From NCBI GenBank assembly GCA_017626015.1, contig JAGAJO010000001.1:62001-126000 (forward strand): a stretch of DNA of 64,000 nt, given 5' to 3'. Origin of the DNA: Ruminococcus sp. Lineage in GTDB: Bacteria > Bacillota > Clostridia > Oscillospirales > Ruminococcaceae. Every line of letters starts with the position of its first letter. Positions within the stretch are counted from its first letter, which is position 1. Made by a program: the position numbers and the translations under genes. The notes under the pieces were generated by a model. It did not search any database. It saw only the letters and a list, made by a program, of their open reading frames with translations, and was not told the DNA's origin. Positions 51,876 to 60,039 of the stretch are shown here, piece after piece.

Positions 51876-53165
51876 TTACTTTTTAGGTACAAGCTTGTCC
51901 TTGCCGCCCATATACATTCTCAAAGGCTCGGGAATAGAAACCGTTCCGTCTGCATTGAGGTTATTTTCAAGGAAAGCAATAAGCATTCTCGGAGGAGCAA
52001 CGACCGTGTTGTTCAGAGTGTGCGCAAAATATTTTGATCCGTCCTCACCCTTGACTCTGATCTGCAAACGTCTTGCCTGAGCGTCTCCGAGGTTTGAGCA
52101 TGAGCCTACCTCGAAGTACTTTTTCTGGCGGGGGCTCCATGCCTCCACATCGCAGCTCTTTACCTTGAGATCCGCAAGATCTCCGGAGCAGCATTCAAGG
52201 GTCCTGACAGGAATATCCATGGAACGGAAGAAATCGACTGAATTCTGCCAGAGCTTATCGTACCAGCTCTTGCTGTCCTCAGGCTTGCAGACAACGATCA
52301 TTTCCTGCTTTTCAAACTGGTGTATCCTGTAAACGCCCCTCTCCTCGATACCGTGAGCGCCGACCTCTTTTCTGAAGCACGGAGAATAGCTGGTAAGGGT
52401 CTGAGGAAGCTCCGCCTCGGGCAAGGTCGTCTTGATAAATTTTCCTATCATTGAATGCTCTGAGGTACCGATAAGATAAAGATCCTCTCCCTCTATCTTA
52501 TACATCATTCCTTCCATTTCCGCAAAGCTCATAACTCCCGTTACAACATCGGAACGGATCATAAACGGAGGAACGTAATATGTAAAGCCTCTGTCGATCA
52601 TAAAATCTCTGGCATAGGAAAGTATTGCGGAATGAAGTCTGGCAATATCGCCCTTAAGATAGTAAAATCCGTTGCCGGAGGTTTTTCTTGCAGCGTCCAG
52701 ATCTATCCCATCAAAGCTTTCCATTATATCAACATGATAGGGGACCTCAAAATCAGGGACTGCCGGCTCTCCGAATTTTTCGATCTCAACGTTTTCGCTG
52801 TCGTCTTTGCCTATCGGAACGCTTTCGTCAATGATATTGGGGATCACCAGCATTCTCTTTCTGATCTCTCCCTCAAGCTCGCTTTCCTTGACCTCGAGAG
52901 CCGCCAGCTCCTCCGCCATTGCAGATACCTCCGCCTTGACCTTCTCAGCCTCTTCACGCTGACCCTTAGCCATAAGTCCGCCGATCTGCTTGCTCTTAAC
53001 ATTTCTCTGATTTCTCAGCTCGTCGGCACGAGTCCTCGCCGCTCTGTATTCTACGTCCAGCGCAGCCACCTCGTCTACGAGAACCAGCTTTTCGTCCTGA
53101 AACTTCTTCCTGATATTTTCCTTTACGATCTCGGGATCCGTACGGATCAATTTAATATCTATCAT
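51876..53165 (-). CDS. serS: Seryl-tRNA synthetase
   Basis: 429 residues. N-terminal coiled-coil arm (about 30-105) for the tRNA long variable arm, then class II motifs: LPQTLTSYSPCFRKEVG as motif 2 and a C-terminal ARRLQIRVKGEDGSKY with TLNNTVVAPPRMLIAFLEN as motif 3. No T-box is visible in the short upstream gap. Next to parB, as in many Clostridia. Confidence 0.97.
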   Translation of the reverse strand: MIDIKLIRTDPEIVKENIRKKFQDEKLVLVDEVAALDVEYRAARTRADELRNQRNVKSKQIGGLMAKGQREEAEKVKAEVSAMAEELAALEVKESELEGEIRKRMLVIPNIIDESVPIGKDDSENVEIEKFGEPAVPDFEVPYHVDIMESFDGIDLDAARKTSGNGFYYLKGDIARLHSAILSYARDFMIDRGFTYYVPPFMIRSDVVTGVMSFAEMEGMMYKIEGEDLYLIGTSEHSMIGKFIKTTLPEAELPQTLTSYSPCFRKEVGAHGIEERGVYRIHQFEKQEMIVVCKPEDSKSWYDKLWQNSVDFFRSMDIPVRTLECCSGDLADLKVKSCDVEAWSPRQKKYFEVGSCSNLGDAQARRLQIRVKGEDGSKYFAHTLNNTVVAPPRMLIAFLENNLNADGTVSIPEPLRMYMGGKDKLVPKK

Positions 53166-53250
53166 TTTTACTACTCCTTTTCACATAATGCGGATGGCCC
53201 TGCCGTTCCGCTGATATCCTTAAATAGTATACCGCCCTTTGAGGCTTTTG

Positions 53251-54162
53251 TCAATACTCTGTCAGCATTTGTGCAAGCCTGCCCAGAACCTTTTCAATAT
53301 CCTGCTCCTTACCGATCTTCAGCGTGACCTGCGCACCGCCGTCGTTTTCCGATCTTGTCTTTACCTTTATGTTGGAGCGGCTGTTTACGGAAAGCTCAAA
53401 CTCCTTAAGGAAAGGTCTGTCCTTTTTCACAGAGCTTTTCTTGAGCTTCTCCTTTCCCTCCTTATCCGTGTCTCTCTGTCTGCCGAGCTGCGCTGCCATA
53501 GCCTCCAGCTGCCTTACGGTAAGCTCCATTTCCTCAGCCCGTGCGGCAAGCTCTGCCTGATCACTCTCGTCAAGACCGGCAAGGACCTTTGCGTGTCCTG
53601 CGGTGAGAATTCCGTCGCTGACCATTTTCTTCACCTCGCTGCAAAGGGAAAGCAGCCGCACGGAATTTGCCACTGCGGAACGGGATTTTCCCACTGCCTT
53701 GGCAACCTCCTGCTGAGTCATACCGTAGGAATCCATAAGGCTCTGATATGCCGCAGCTTCCTCCAGCGGTGACAGATCCTGTCTCTGGATATTCTCGATA
53801 AGAGCAAGCTGCATCGTCTGCCTGTCGTCAAGCTCCTTTATATAAACAGGGACCTCCGTCAGTCCCGCCAACCGTGACGCTCTCCACCTGCGTTCGCCCG
53901 CAACGATCTGATATCCGCCGTTTTCCAGCGGTCTTACAAGGATAGGCTGTAAAACTCCGTTTTCCTTTATACTGTCCGCAAGCTCGCTCAGCTTTTCATC
54001 GTCGAAGCTTCCTCTTGGCTGATCCTTATTAGGCTCCAGCAAGGAAAGCCTTACATTTATGATGCCGCCGTCCTCCTTTTCACTGCTTTCCGCAGTTTTT
54101 TCCTCGGCGTTTTCCGAAAAAAGATAGTCCAGACCCTTATCCATTTTAAATTTCTTAGCCAT
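53251..54162 (-). CDS. parB: Chromosome-partitioning protein ParB (Spo0J)
   Basis: 303 residues. N-terminal CTPase/ParB box (QPRGSFDDEKLSELADSIKE; GYQIVAGERRWRASRLAG), HTH (MTQQEVAKAVGKSRSAVANS) and C-terminal dimer domain (about 245-303). It loads at parS and spreads as a CTP-dependent clamp. parS sites at 54182-54197 and 55067-55082. Operon with parA, 35 nt apart. Confidence 0.96.
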   Translation of the reverse strand: MAKKFKMDKGLDYLFSENAEEKTAESSEKEDGGIINVRLSLLEPNKDQPRGSFDDEKLSELADSIKENGVLQPILVRPLENGGYQIVAGERRWRASRLAGLTEVPVYIKELDDRQTMQLALIENIQRQDLSPLEEAAAYQSLMDSYGMTQQEVAKAVGKSRSAVANSVRLLSLCSEVKKMVSDGILTAGHAKVLAGLDESDQAELAARAEEMELTVRQLEAMAAQLGRQRDTDKEGKEKLKKSSVKKDRPFLKEFELSVNSRSNIKVKTRSENDGGAQVTLKIGKEQDIEKVLGRLAQMLTEY

Positions 54163-54181
54163 ATAAAAATCCTTTCAAAAA

Positions 54182-54197
54182 TGTTCCACGTGGAACC
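54182..54197. promoter_or_regulatory. parS site between parA and parB
   Basis: TGTTCCACGTGGAACC: 15 of 16 positions of the palindrome TGTTCCACGTGGAACA. Confidence 0.85.
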
Positions 54198-54977
54198 TTA
54201 CTCTTTGCTGCGCTTTTTATCACGCTTTATCATTTCCTTTGCAAGCTCCTCATACGCCCTGGAGCCTTTAGCCTTCCTGTCGTAATAAACCGCAGGCTGT
54301 CCGAAGCTTGGCGCCTCCGACAACGCTACATTTCTTGGAATAACGGTCCCGAAGACCTCCTTTGGAAAATGCTTTTTTACTTCTCCGATGATCTGACCTG
54401 TGATCTTATAACGCTCCACACACATGGTAAACAAGATACCCTCGACGTAGAGATCCTTGTTCCATGTATTCTTTACCCTGCTGATCGTATTGTGAAGCTC
54501 CACCAGTCCCTCCAGCGAAAGAAATTCGCACTGAAGCGGTATCAGTACGGAATCCGCCGCAACAAGGGCATTGATAGTCAACATATCCAGCGTGGGAGGG
54601 CAGTCAATAAAAATATAATCGTAAAACTCCTTGGCTCCGGCAAGTCTTTCCCTCAGTTGTACGGCACGGTTGTCCATGGTCATAAGCCTGACTGCCGCTC
54701 CTGCAAGAGCCTGGGTGGTGGGTGCGACTGATACACCTCTGAATGCGGTAGCGACGACGCTTTCAAACAGCGAGCATTCTCCCATTAGCACATCATAAAT
54801 AGTGTTGCGGATGCTTTTCTTTTTGATCCCATAGCTTGTGGTGGTATTTCCCTGAGGGTCGAAGTCAACGATAAGCACCTTGGCTCCCCGCTGACCGAAA
54901 ACAGCCGCCAGATTGCAAACGGTGGTGGATTTTCCCACTCCGCCCTTCTGGTTTGAGACTGCAATTATTTTTCCCAT
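54198..54977 (-). CDS. parA: ParA-family ATPase (Soj)
   Basis: 259 residues. Deviant Walker [34 protein letters not shown] as Walker B, and the ParA C-terminus. It drives origin segregation with ParB and, in Bacillus, also regulates DnaA. ATG 54977. Confidence 0.97.
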   Translation of the reverse strand: MGKIIAVSNQKGGVGKSTTVCNLAAVFGQRGAKVLIVDFDPQGNTTTSYGIKKKSIRNTIYDVLMGECSLFESVVATAFRGVSVAPTTQALAGAAVRLMTMDNRAVQLRERLAGAKEFYDYIFIDCPPTLDMLTINALVAADSVLIPLQCEFLSLEGLVELHNTISRVKNTWNKDLYVEGILFTMCVERYKITGQIIGEVKKHFPKEVFGTVIPRNVALSEAPSFGQPAVYYDRKAKGSRAYEELAKEMIKRDKKRSKE

Positions 54978-55066
54978 TTATATTCCTCATTTCGGATTTC
55001 AAAAGTTATAAATCTATTATACAACATATTTTGCATTTTGAAAAGACCTTTTTTAAAATTTTTTAG

Positions 55067-55082
55067 TGTTCCACGTGGAACA
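55067..55082. promoter_or_regulatory. Perfect parS site between parA and noc
   Basis: TGTTCCACGTGGAACA, an exact 16-bp palindrome, in the divergent region; a half-site-like ATGGAACA follows at 55091. Confidence 0.9.
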
Positions 55083-55273
55083 CTTTTCACATGGAACACT
55101 TTCCACAGGGATCATTTTCGACATAGGGCGGATGTTATTTTGACGGATTCTCCGTTTTCTTAGCGCCGCATTAAAATACAGGGCGAAATTTCACGATAAT
55201 TTACCGGAATAAAGCTATGGAATTGTACTGAAAAAAATGATATCATTAAAAAAAATCCCCAGGAGGTTTTGTT

Positions 55274-56161
55274 ATGGGAAAATTTACGAGCATAATTTCA
55301 AAGGCGTTTACCGAACAGGAGCTTTCGGCGGAACAGCCGCATGAACGTGAGCAGATCAGAGAGCTTGGAAAGATCATTGACGTTCAGACCTCGGATATAG
55401 TGCCGAATCCTTCTCAGCCACGCAGGCATTTCCCTGTGGACGAGCTTACAAGTCTGGCAAAAAGCATATCGCAGGACGGTATCATACAGCCCCTTACAGT
55501 GCGAAAAACACAGGGAGGCTTTGAGCTTATTTCCGGAGAGCGCAGGCTGCGGGCGGCAAAGCTCGCAGGTCTCAGAAGCGTTCCATGTATCGTTATGAAA
55601 TCCGACGACAGGCGTTCCGCAGTGCTTGCACTTGTGGAAAATATCCAGCGTTCCAACCTCAATTGCTTCGAGGAAGCTCAGGCTATCTCAAAGCTTATCG
55701 AGGAGGGAGCGGCGACCCGTGAGGATATCGCCGCAAGACTCGGGCTTGCTCAGTCAACTGTCGCAAACAAGCTAAGACTGCTTAAGCTAACCCCCGAAGA
55801 GCAGAAGATCATATGCTCAAGCGGTCTTTCCGAACGCCACGCAAGGGCACTGCTTAAGATCCCCGACGAACAGAAACGACGGGAGGTCCTTGCAAAAGCC
55901 GCAGAAGGGAACTGGACAGTGGAGACCACGGAAAAATATATACTGAAGCTCGAAAGAGAGGATATTAAAAGATCCAGCTATGAAAAAAGGGCTGTTATGC
56001 TCAAGGACGTACGGCTGTTTTTCAATTCCGTCAACAAAGCTCTGGACGTTATGCGTCTTGCCGGCGTAAACGCAGACGCCAAACGATATGACCGTGACGG
56101 TTATATCGAATATGTAATAAAGATCCCTTCAGAAAAGCTGCCGGACTCAGAAACAGACTGA
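55274..56161 (+). CDS. noc: Nucleoid occlusion protein, Noc-like ParB paralogue
   Basis: 295 residues. N-terminal amphipathic MGKFTSIISKAF suits Noc membrane attachment. ParB box VPNPSQPRRHFPVDELTSLA and ELISGERRLRAAKLAGLRSV; HTH ATREDIAARLGLAQSTVANK; ERHARAL motif. Noc binds NBS sites and blocks division over DNA. Divergent from parA across a parS site. RBS AGGAGG, ATG 55274. Confidence 0.9.
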   Translation: MGKFTSIISKAFTEQELSAEQPHEREQIRELGKIIDVQTSDIVPNPSQPRRHFPVDELTSLAKSISQDGIIQPLTVRKTQGGFELISGERRLRAAKLAGLRSVPCIVMKSDDRRSAVLALVENIQRSNLNCFEEAQAISKLIEEGAATREDIAARLGLAQSTVANKLRLLKLTPEEQKIICSSGLSERHARALLKIPDEQKRREVLAKAAEGNWTVETTEKYILKLEREDIKRSSYEKRAVMLKDVRLFFNSVNKALDVMRLAGVNADAKRYDRDGYIEYVIKIPSEKLPDSETD

Positions 56162-56178
56162 CTGTCGGTGGTTTAACC

Positions 56179-56229
56179 AGAGCGTGTTCGCATAAAACCC
56201 GCACATCGGACTTTATGTGAACACGCTCT
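56179..56229 (+). repeat. AGAGCGTG hairpin repeat, copy 2
   Basis: Arms 56179-56196 and 56212-56229, loop CCCGCACATCGGAC, then AATTTTTTT. Here it could act as a terminator of noc. Confidence 0.7.
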
Positions 56230-56339
56230 GAATTTTTTTGCGAAACAACATCGCCCTTGACAAAAAGTCGTGAAAAAGCTATAATTATAGTATAGTTAGA
56301 GTATGTACACAAACCTTTCGATCAAAAAGGGGATTTTTC

Positions 56340-57737
56340 ATGAAAGGCGCAAAAAAAATCACTAATATAAAAAATGCGGTCAGTATGATTGCCGCTGTTG
56401 CTCTTACCATCGGATTTCTTGCCGCAAGCGCAGGAGACGGAAAAGGAGAAAATAAAAATAAAAAAACTACGGAAACTGCCGTTTCTTCAGAATCGGAGAC
56501 AACTACCGTAACGACAGTCACCGCAGAACCCATCGTTACCCATGTTATTCCCGAAATGACCTGCTCTCAGCTTGAGCTTTCGGACGGCAATATCCTTTTC
56601 GCCGACTCCACAGGAAAATATGCGATCGTGGATAAGGAGCATAAGCCCGTTTATTCCGCCGTCGTGACCGATGATAACGGCAGCAGCATTACCGTGGTAT
56701 GCTATAACAACAGCGTTTCATTCCAGTCAGGTGGACAGAATATTGACAGCTTTGTTTACAGCGGCAAGGTCGTGGAGCTTAAGGACGGACTTATATATGT
56801 GGACAAAAGCCTTATGGAATACAGAGACACAGCATTTTCCGCCTACAGGCTCAGCGACAAATATACTCTGGAGTGTACGGCGATAGGCAGCTACGTTATC
56901 AGAAAATCAGACGGAAAAACGACAAACAGCTGCAAAATAACCGATGACGGAGGAATAACGCTGACTATCAATGCAACCAAGAACGGCTTTGAGGCGGTAA
57001 ACGGAGACGATCTGCTGGAGCTTGCCGTTAAGCTTAACGGCGACCTTATCGTCACCTCAGGTTCAAGGGTATACATAAACGGGACGGAGCTTGTTCCTCC
57101 CGGTCACAATGATATTTTTGTAAATACCACAACGACCACAACGACCACGACAACGGCTTCGTCTCCGACATCGACCTCAGCCGAAGATCCGGACACTGAG
57201 ACTCAGACCGAGACGCAGAGCCGCACTCCCGAGGAGGATGATCCTTTTATTTCCGACACTCCCATTGAACCGTCAGATCCGCCCTCCGAAAACGGCTCTG
57301 TAGACACCTCAAACTCCAATGTTTCAGATATTACCCTGGAAATGCTGGGATACGTCAATGAAATAAGGCGTCAGTACGGACTGAGCGAGGTATACGGACT
57401 GGAAACCCTTGATGCGGTCGCTCAGAAAAGAGCGGACGAGCTGCTTACGGAATACTCTCACAATCGTCCCGACGGCTCAAACTTCGATACTGCAATTGAC
57501 GAGGAGGGTCTTGAATGGTGGCACTGCGCAGAAAATATCGCCAGCGGCTGTCCGGGAATGAAAACCGCAAAGGAAGCCTTTGACGCCTGGATAAATTCCG
57601 AGGGACACAGAAACAACATTCTCAATCCCAAAATGAAGTATATGGCTGCGGCAAGATCCACACGAACCGCTGCGGACGGTACCGTTGAAAACTTCTGGGA
57701 GCAGATATTCTTTAACGACAGCTATGTGCCGGGTTAA
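56340..57737 (+). CDS. Secreted CAP-domain (SCP/PR1-like) protein
   Basis: 465 residues. Signal peptide (about 1-36; AVSMIAAVALTIGFLAASAG), Lys/Thr-rich linker, a beta-rich middle domain (about 80-260), a second Thr/Ser/Glu/Pro linker (about 262-325, TTTTTT runs), and a C-terminal CAP domain (about 335-465; LGYVNEIRRQYGLSE, GHRNNILNPKMKYMAA). CAP proteins of this bacterial (YkwD) type are extracellular; activity unknown. ATG 56340 with a weak AAAGGGG. Confidence 0.88.
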   Translation: MKGAKKITNIKNAVSMIAAVALTIGFLAASAGDGKGENKNKKTTETAVSSESETTTVTTVTAEPIVTHVIPEMTCSQLELSDGNILFADSTGKYAIVDKEHKPVYSAVVTDDNGSSITVVCYNNSVSFQSGGQNIDSFVYSGKVVELKDGLIYVDKSLMEYRDTAFSAYRLSDKYTLECTAIGSYVIRKSDGKTTNSCKITDDGGITLTINATKNGFEAVNGDDLLELAVKLNGDLIVTSGSRVYINGTELVPPGHNDIFVNTTTTTTTTTTASSPTSTSAEDPDTETQTETQSRTPEEDDPFISDTPIEPSDPPSENGSVDTSNSNVSDITLEMLGYVNEIRRQYGLSEVYGLETLDAVAQKRADELLTEYSHNRPDGSNFDTAIDEEGLEWWHCAENIASGCPGMKTAKEAFDAWINSEGHRNNILNPKMKYMAAARSTRTAADGTVENFWEQIFFNDSYVPG

Positions 57738-57742
57738 ATTTA

Positions 57743-57870
57743 TTAAGAAAATTCTGATCAATGTATCTTTCCCCGCCTTCGGCGGGGAGGGATACGCCTA
57801 TATACGTTATACGCAAAGCAGTGAAACTTAAACCAACGATTTAATCAGTGTGACCTAAAAGAATCCTTAA
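57743..57870. repeat. TTAAGGAA-family hairpin repeat, copy E
   Basis: Ends TTAAGAAAATTCTGATCA and AGAATCCTTAA, hairpin CCCCGCC-ttc-GGCGGGG core. Same family as 4517-4633, 38560-38664 and 44817-44856. Begins just after the CAP-gene stop. Confidence 0.65.
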
Positions 57871-57875
57871 TAAGA

Positions 57876-57956
57876 ACGGACGGACGATATCCGTCCCTGA
57901 AAATATGACGGTTTTCCGCCGTATCTCAGGGGCAGGCATCGTCCGCCCGTTTTTTA
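57876..57956 (+). terminator. Three-tier terminator hairpin after the CAP gene
   Basis: ACGG-A-CGGACGAT/ATCGTCCG-C-CCGT outer stem, CCCTGA/TCAGGG and GACGG/CCGTA inner stems, then TTTTTT. Confidence 0.75.
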
Positions 57957-57960
57957 TATA

Positions 57961-58256
57961 GGCTGACCGCACAAAGATTGTGCGGTCAGCCTATTGAGAA
58001 ACCCCATTGGGAAATTAAAGCGCAGGCTCAAGCGCGACGCTAGAGCGCTTGCAGGGGTCGAGGGGGCAGCGCCCCTTCGTCGCTCCCGCAGGAGCGAAAC
58101 TCCCCTACGCAGGAGCTCCGCACAGGGTGAATTTTCAAACCGTCCGGTGGACTGTTTGAAAAGAGGGGCAAGCCCTGCGATAGAGGGCTGCCCCATACTT
58201 GCGCTGTGTGGACTTTTTCGACATCCCGACCAAACAATCTTTGTGCGGTGCTGCCC
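57961..58256. mobile_element. Composite MITE-like element containing the 221-bp repeat
   Basis: Ends share ACCGCACAAAGATTG in inverted orientation (57961-57980 and 58235-58256), related to the ends of the 203-bp element at 3195. The left end also folds as a hairpin (GGCTGACCGCACAA with its complement, 57961-57991). Inside lies repeat copy 2. Confidence 0.6.
58003..58223. repeat. Structured GC-rich dispersed repeat, copy 2
   Basis: Reverse complement of 45537-45756, with about nine differences, mostly in loops. See copy 1. Confidence 0.75.
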
Positions 58257-58266
58257 ATATTATGCT

Positions 58267-60039
58267 TTATACTGCAAACTGACTGTTGTACAGATTTGCG
58301 TAAAAGCCGTTCTTTTTAAGAAGCTCCTCATGATTACCCTGTTCGATAATATGGCCGTCCTTCATAACAAGGATAACATCCGCCTCCCGTATGGTGGAAA
58401 GCCTGTGGGCAACAATAAAGCTTGTTCGTCCTTTCATCATTTTTGCAAACGCCTCCTGAATTTTTATCTCGGTGCGTGTGTCTATAGAAGAAGTCGCTTC
58501 GTCCAGTATCAGCATGGGAGGAAGGCAGAGCATTACCCTTGCAATGCACAAAAGCTGCTTCTGTCCCTGTGAAAGACTTCCCCCGTCCTCGGAAATAACC
58601 GTGTCGTATCCGTTAGGCAGACGCTTTATAAAGCCGTGAGCGTGAGATGCCTTTGCAGCCTGTATGACCTCTTCGTCCGTGGCGTCAGGTCTGCCCATAA
58701 CGATGTTGTCCCTTATAGTACCTGCCCTGAGCCACGTTTCCTGCAATACCATTCCGTAGCTGCTTCTCAGGCTGTGTCTTGTCACATACCGTATATCTTT
58801 GCCTTCTACCTTGACCGCACCGCTGTTTACATCGTAAAATCGCATAAGCAGATTGATTATCGTGGTCTTTCCGCAGCCTGTGGGACCTACTATGGCGATC
58901 CTCTGACCCGGCTTCACCGAAAGATTAAGATCCTCGATAAGCTTTTTCTCCGAAGAATAGGAAAATGAAACATTTTCAAGCTCAACACTTCCGGCTGCGT
59001 CCTTAAGAACTGCCGCATCCGCAGGTTCTTCGGGCTGGGGCTGTTCCTCGATAAGCTCAAAAAGCCTTGCCGCACACGCCAGAGCGTTCTGAAGCTCGGT
59101 AACTACTCCGGAGATCTCGTTAAATGGTTTTGTATACTGGTTTGCGTAAGACAAACAGCAGGACAGACTTCCCACGGTAAAGGGGACTGCCGCCGTTGCG
59201 GAGGATATACACATAAGTCCTCCCGCAAGAGCCACACCCGCATAAACAACGCTGTTGACAAATCTCGTACAGGGATTTGTCAGAGAGGAATAAAACGCCG
59301 CATTAAGGGAGCATTTTGCAAGCCTTGCGTTTATTTCGTCAAATTTCTCCAGAGCCTCGTCTTCGTGACTGAACGCCTGAACTACCTTCTGATTTCCTAT
59401 CATCTCGTCTATAAACGCCGTCTGTTCTCCTCTTGTCTCGGACTGGAGCTTGAACATCTTATATGTCTTGTTTGCGATAAATCTTGCTATAAACAGCGAA
59501 AGGGGAGTGACTATGACTACTACCAGGGTGATCTTCCAGCTTATGGATATCAGAAACAGAAGTGTGCCGAAAATTGTAACAACTCCTGTAAAAAGTTGGG
59601 TAAAGCCCATAAGCAGACCGTCCGCAAACTGATCGGCATCGGAAATTATCCTGTTGACTATTTCACCGTAGGGGTGAGCGTCAATATATTTAAGCGGAAG
59701 TATCTCCAGCTTTCTGAACGCCTCATTCCGCACGTCTCGGACAATGTGATACGTTATGCGGTTATTCACCGTATTCATAAGCCACTGGATAAGAGCCGTA
59801 GCTCCCACTATCATGCCGATCTCGGCAAGCAGCTTTGCTATGCCTTTAAAATCAACATTTCCCTTACCGATAATAAGGTCTATAGCCTCGCCTATAAGTA
59901 TCGGCGTATAAAGGGTAAGCGCCACGGTTACGGCTGCCATTACGATGGACAGTATCATAAGGAATCTGTAGCGTCCCACATATTTAAGTACCTTTTTAAG
60001 CGCTCCCTTCTGGGTAACGGTGGTTTTTTTACCCTTCAT
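58267..60039 (-). CDS. ABC exporter half-transporter, canonical NBD
   Basis: 590 residues. Six TM helices (about 30-330) and a nucleotide-binding domain with Walker A VGPTGCGKTT, signature SLSQGQKQLL, Walker B MLILDEATSSID (catalytic Glu present) and switch His (VAHRLSTI). Starts right after the stop of the preceding half (TGAATG), so the two form a heterodimer of the BmrCD/LmrCD type. Drug or lipid/peptide export is likely. Confidence 0.93.
   Translation of the reverse strand: MKGKKTTVTQKGALKKVLKYVGRYRFLMILSIVMAAVTVALTLYTPILIGEAIDLIIGKGNVDFKGIAKLLAEIGMIVGATALIQWLMNTVNNRITYHIVRDVRNEAFRKLEILPLKYIDAHPYGEIVNRIISDADQFADGLLMGFTQLFTGVVTIFGTLLFLISISWKITLVVVIVTPLSLFIARFIANKTYKMFKLQSETRGEQTAFIDEMIGNQKVVQAFSHEDEALEKFDEINARLAKCSLNAAFYSSLTNPCTRFVNSVVYAGVALAGGLMCISSATAAVPFTVGSLSCCLSYANQYTKPFNEISGVVTELQNALACAARLFELIEEQPQPEEPADAAVLKDAAGSVELENVSFSYSSEKKLIEDLNLSVKPGQRIAIVGPTGCGKTTIINLLMRFYDVNSGAVKVEGKDIRYVTRHSLRSSYGMVLQETWLRAGTIRDNIVMGRPDATDEEVIQAAKASHAHGFIKRLPNGYDTVISEDGGSLSQGQKQLLCIARVMLCLPPMLILDEATSSIDTRTEIKIQEAFAKMMKGRTSFIVAHRLSTIREADVILVMKDGHIIEQGNHEELLKKNGFYANLYNSQFAV

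Noticed and set aside
53166..53250. T-box riboswitch ahead of serS
   Set aside because: The gap is too short and has no specifier or antiterminator structure.
54978..55273. Replication origin between parA and noc
   Set aside because: parS sites are clear, but I see no cluster of DnaA boxes (TTATCCACA-like) or dnaA/dnaN genes.
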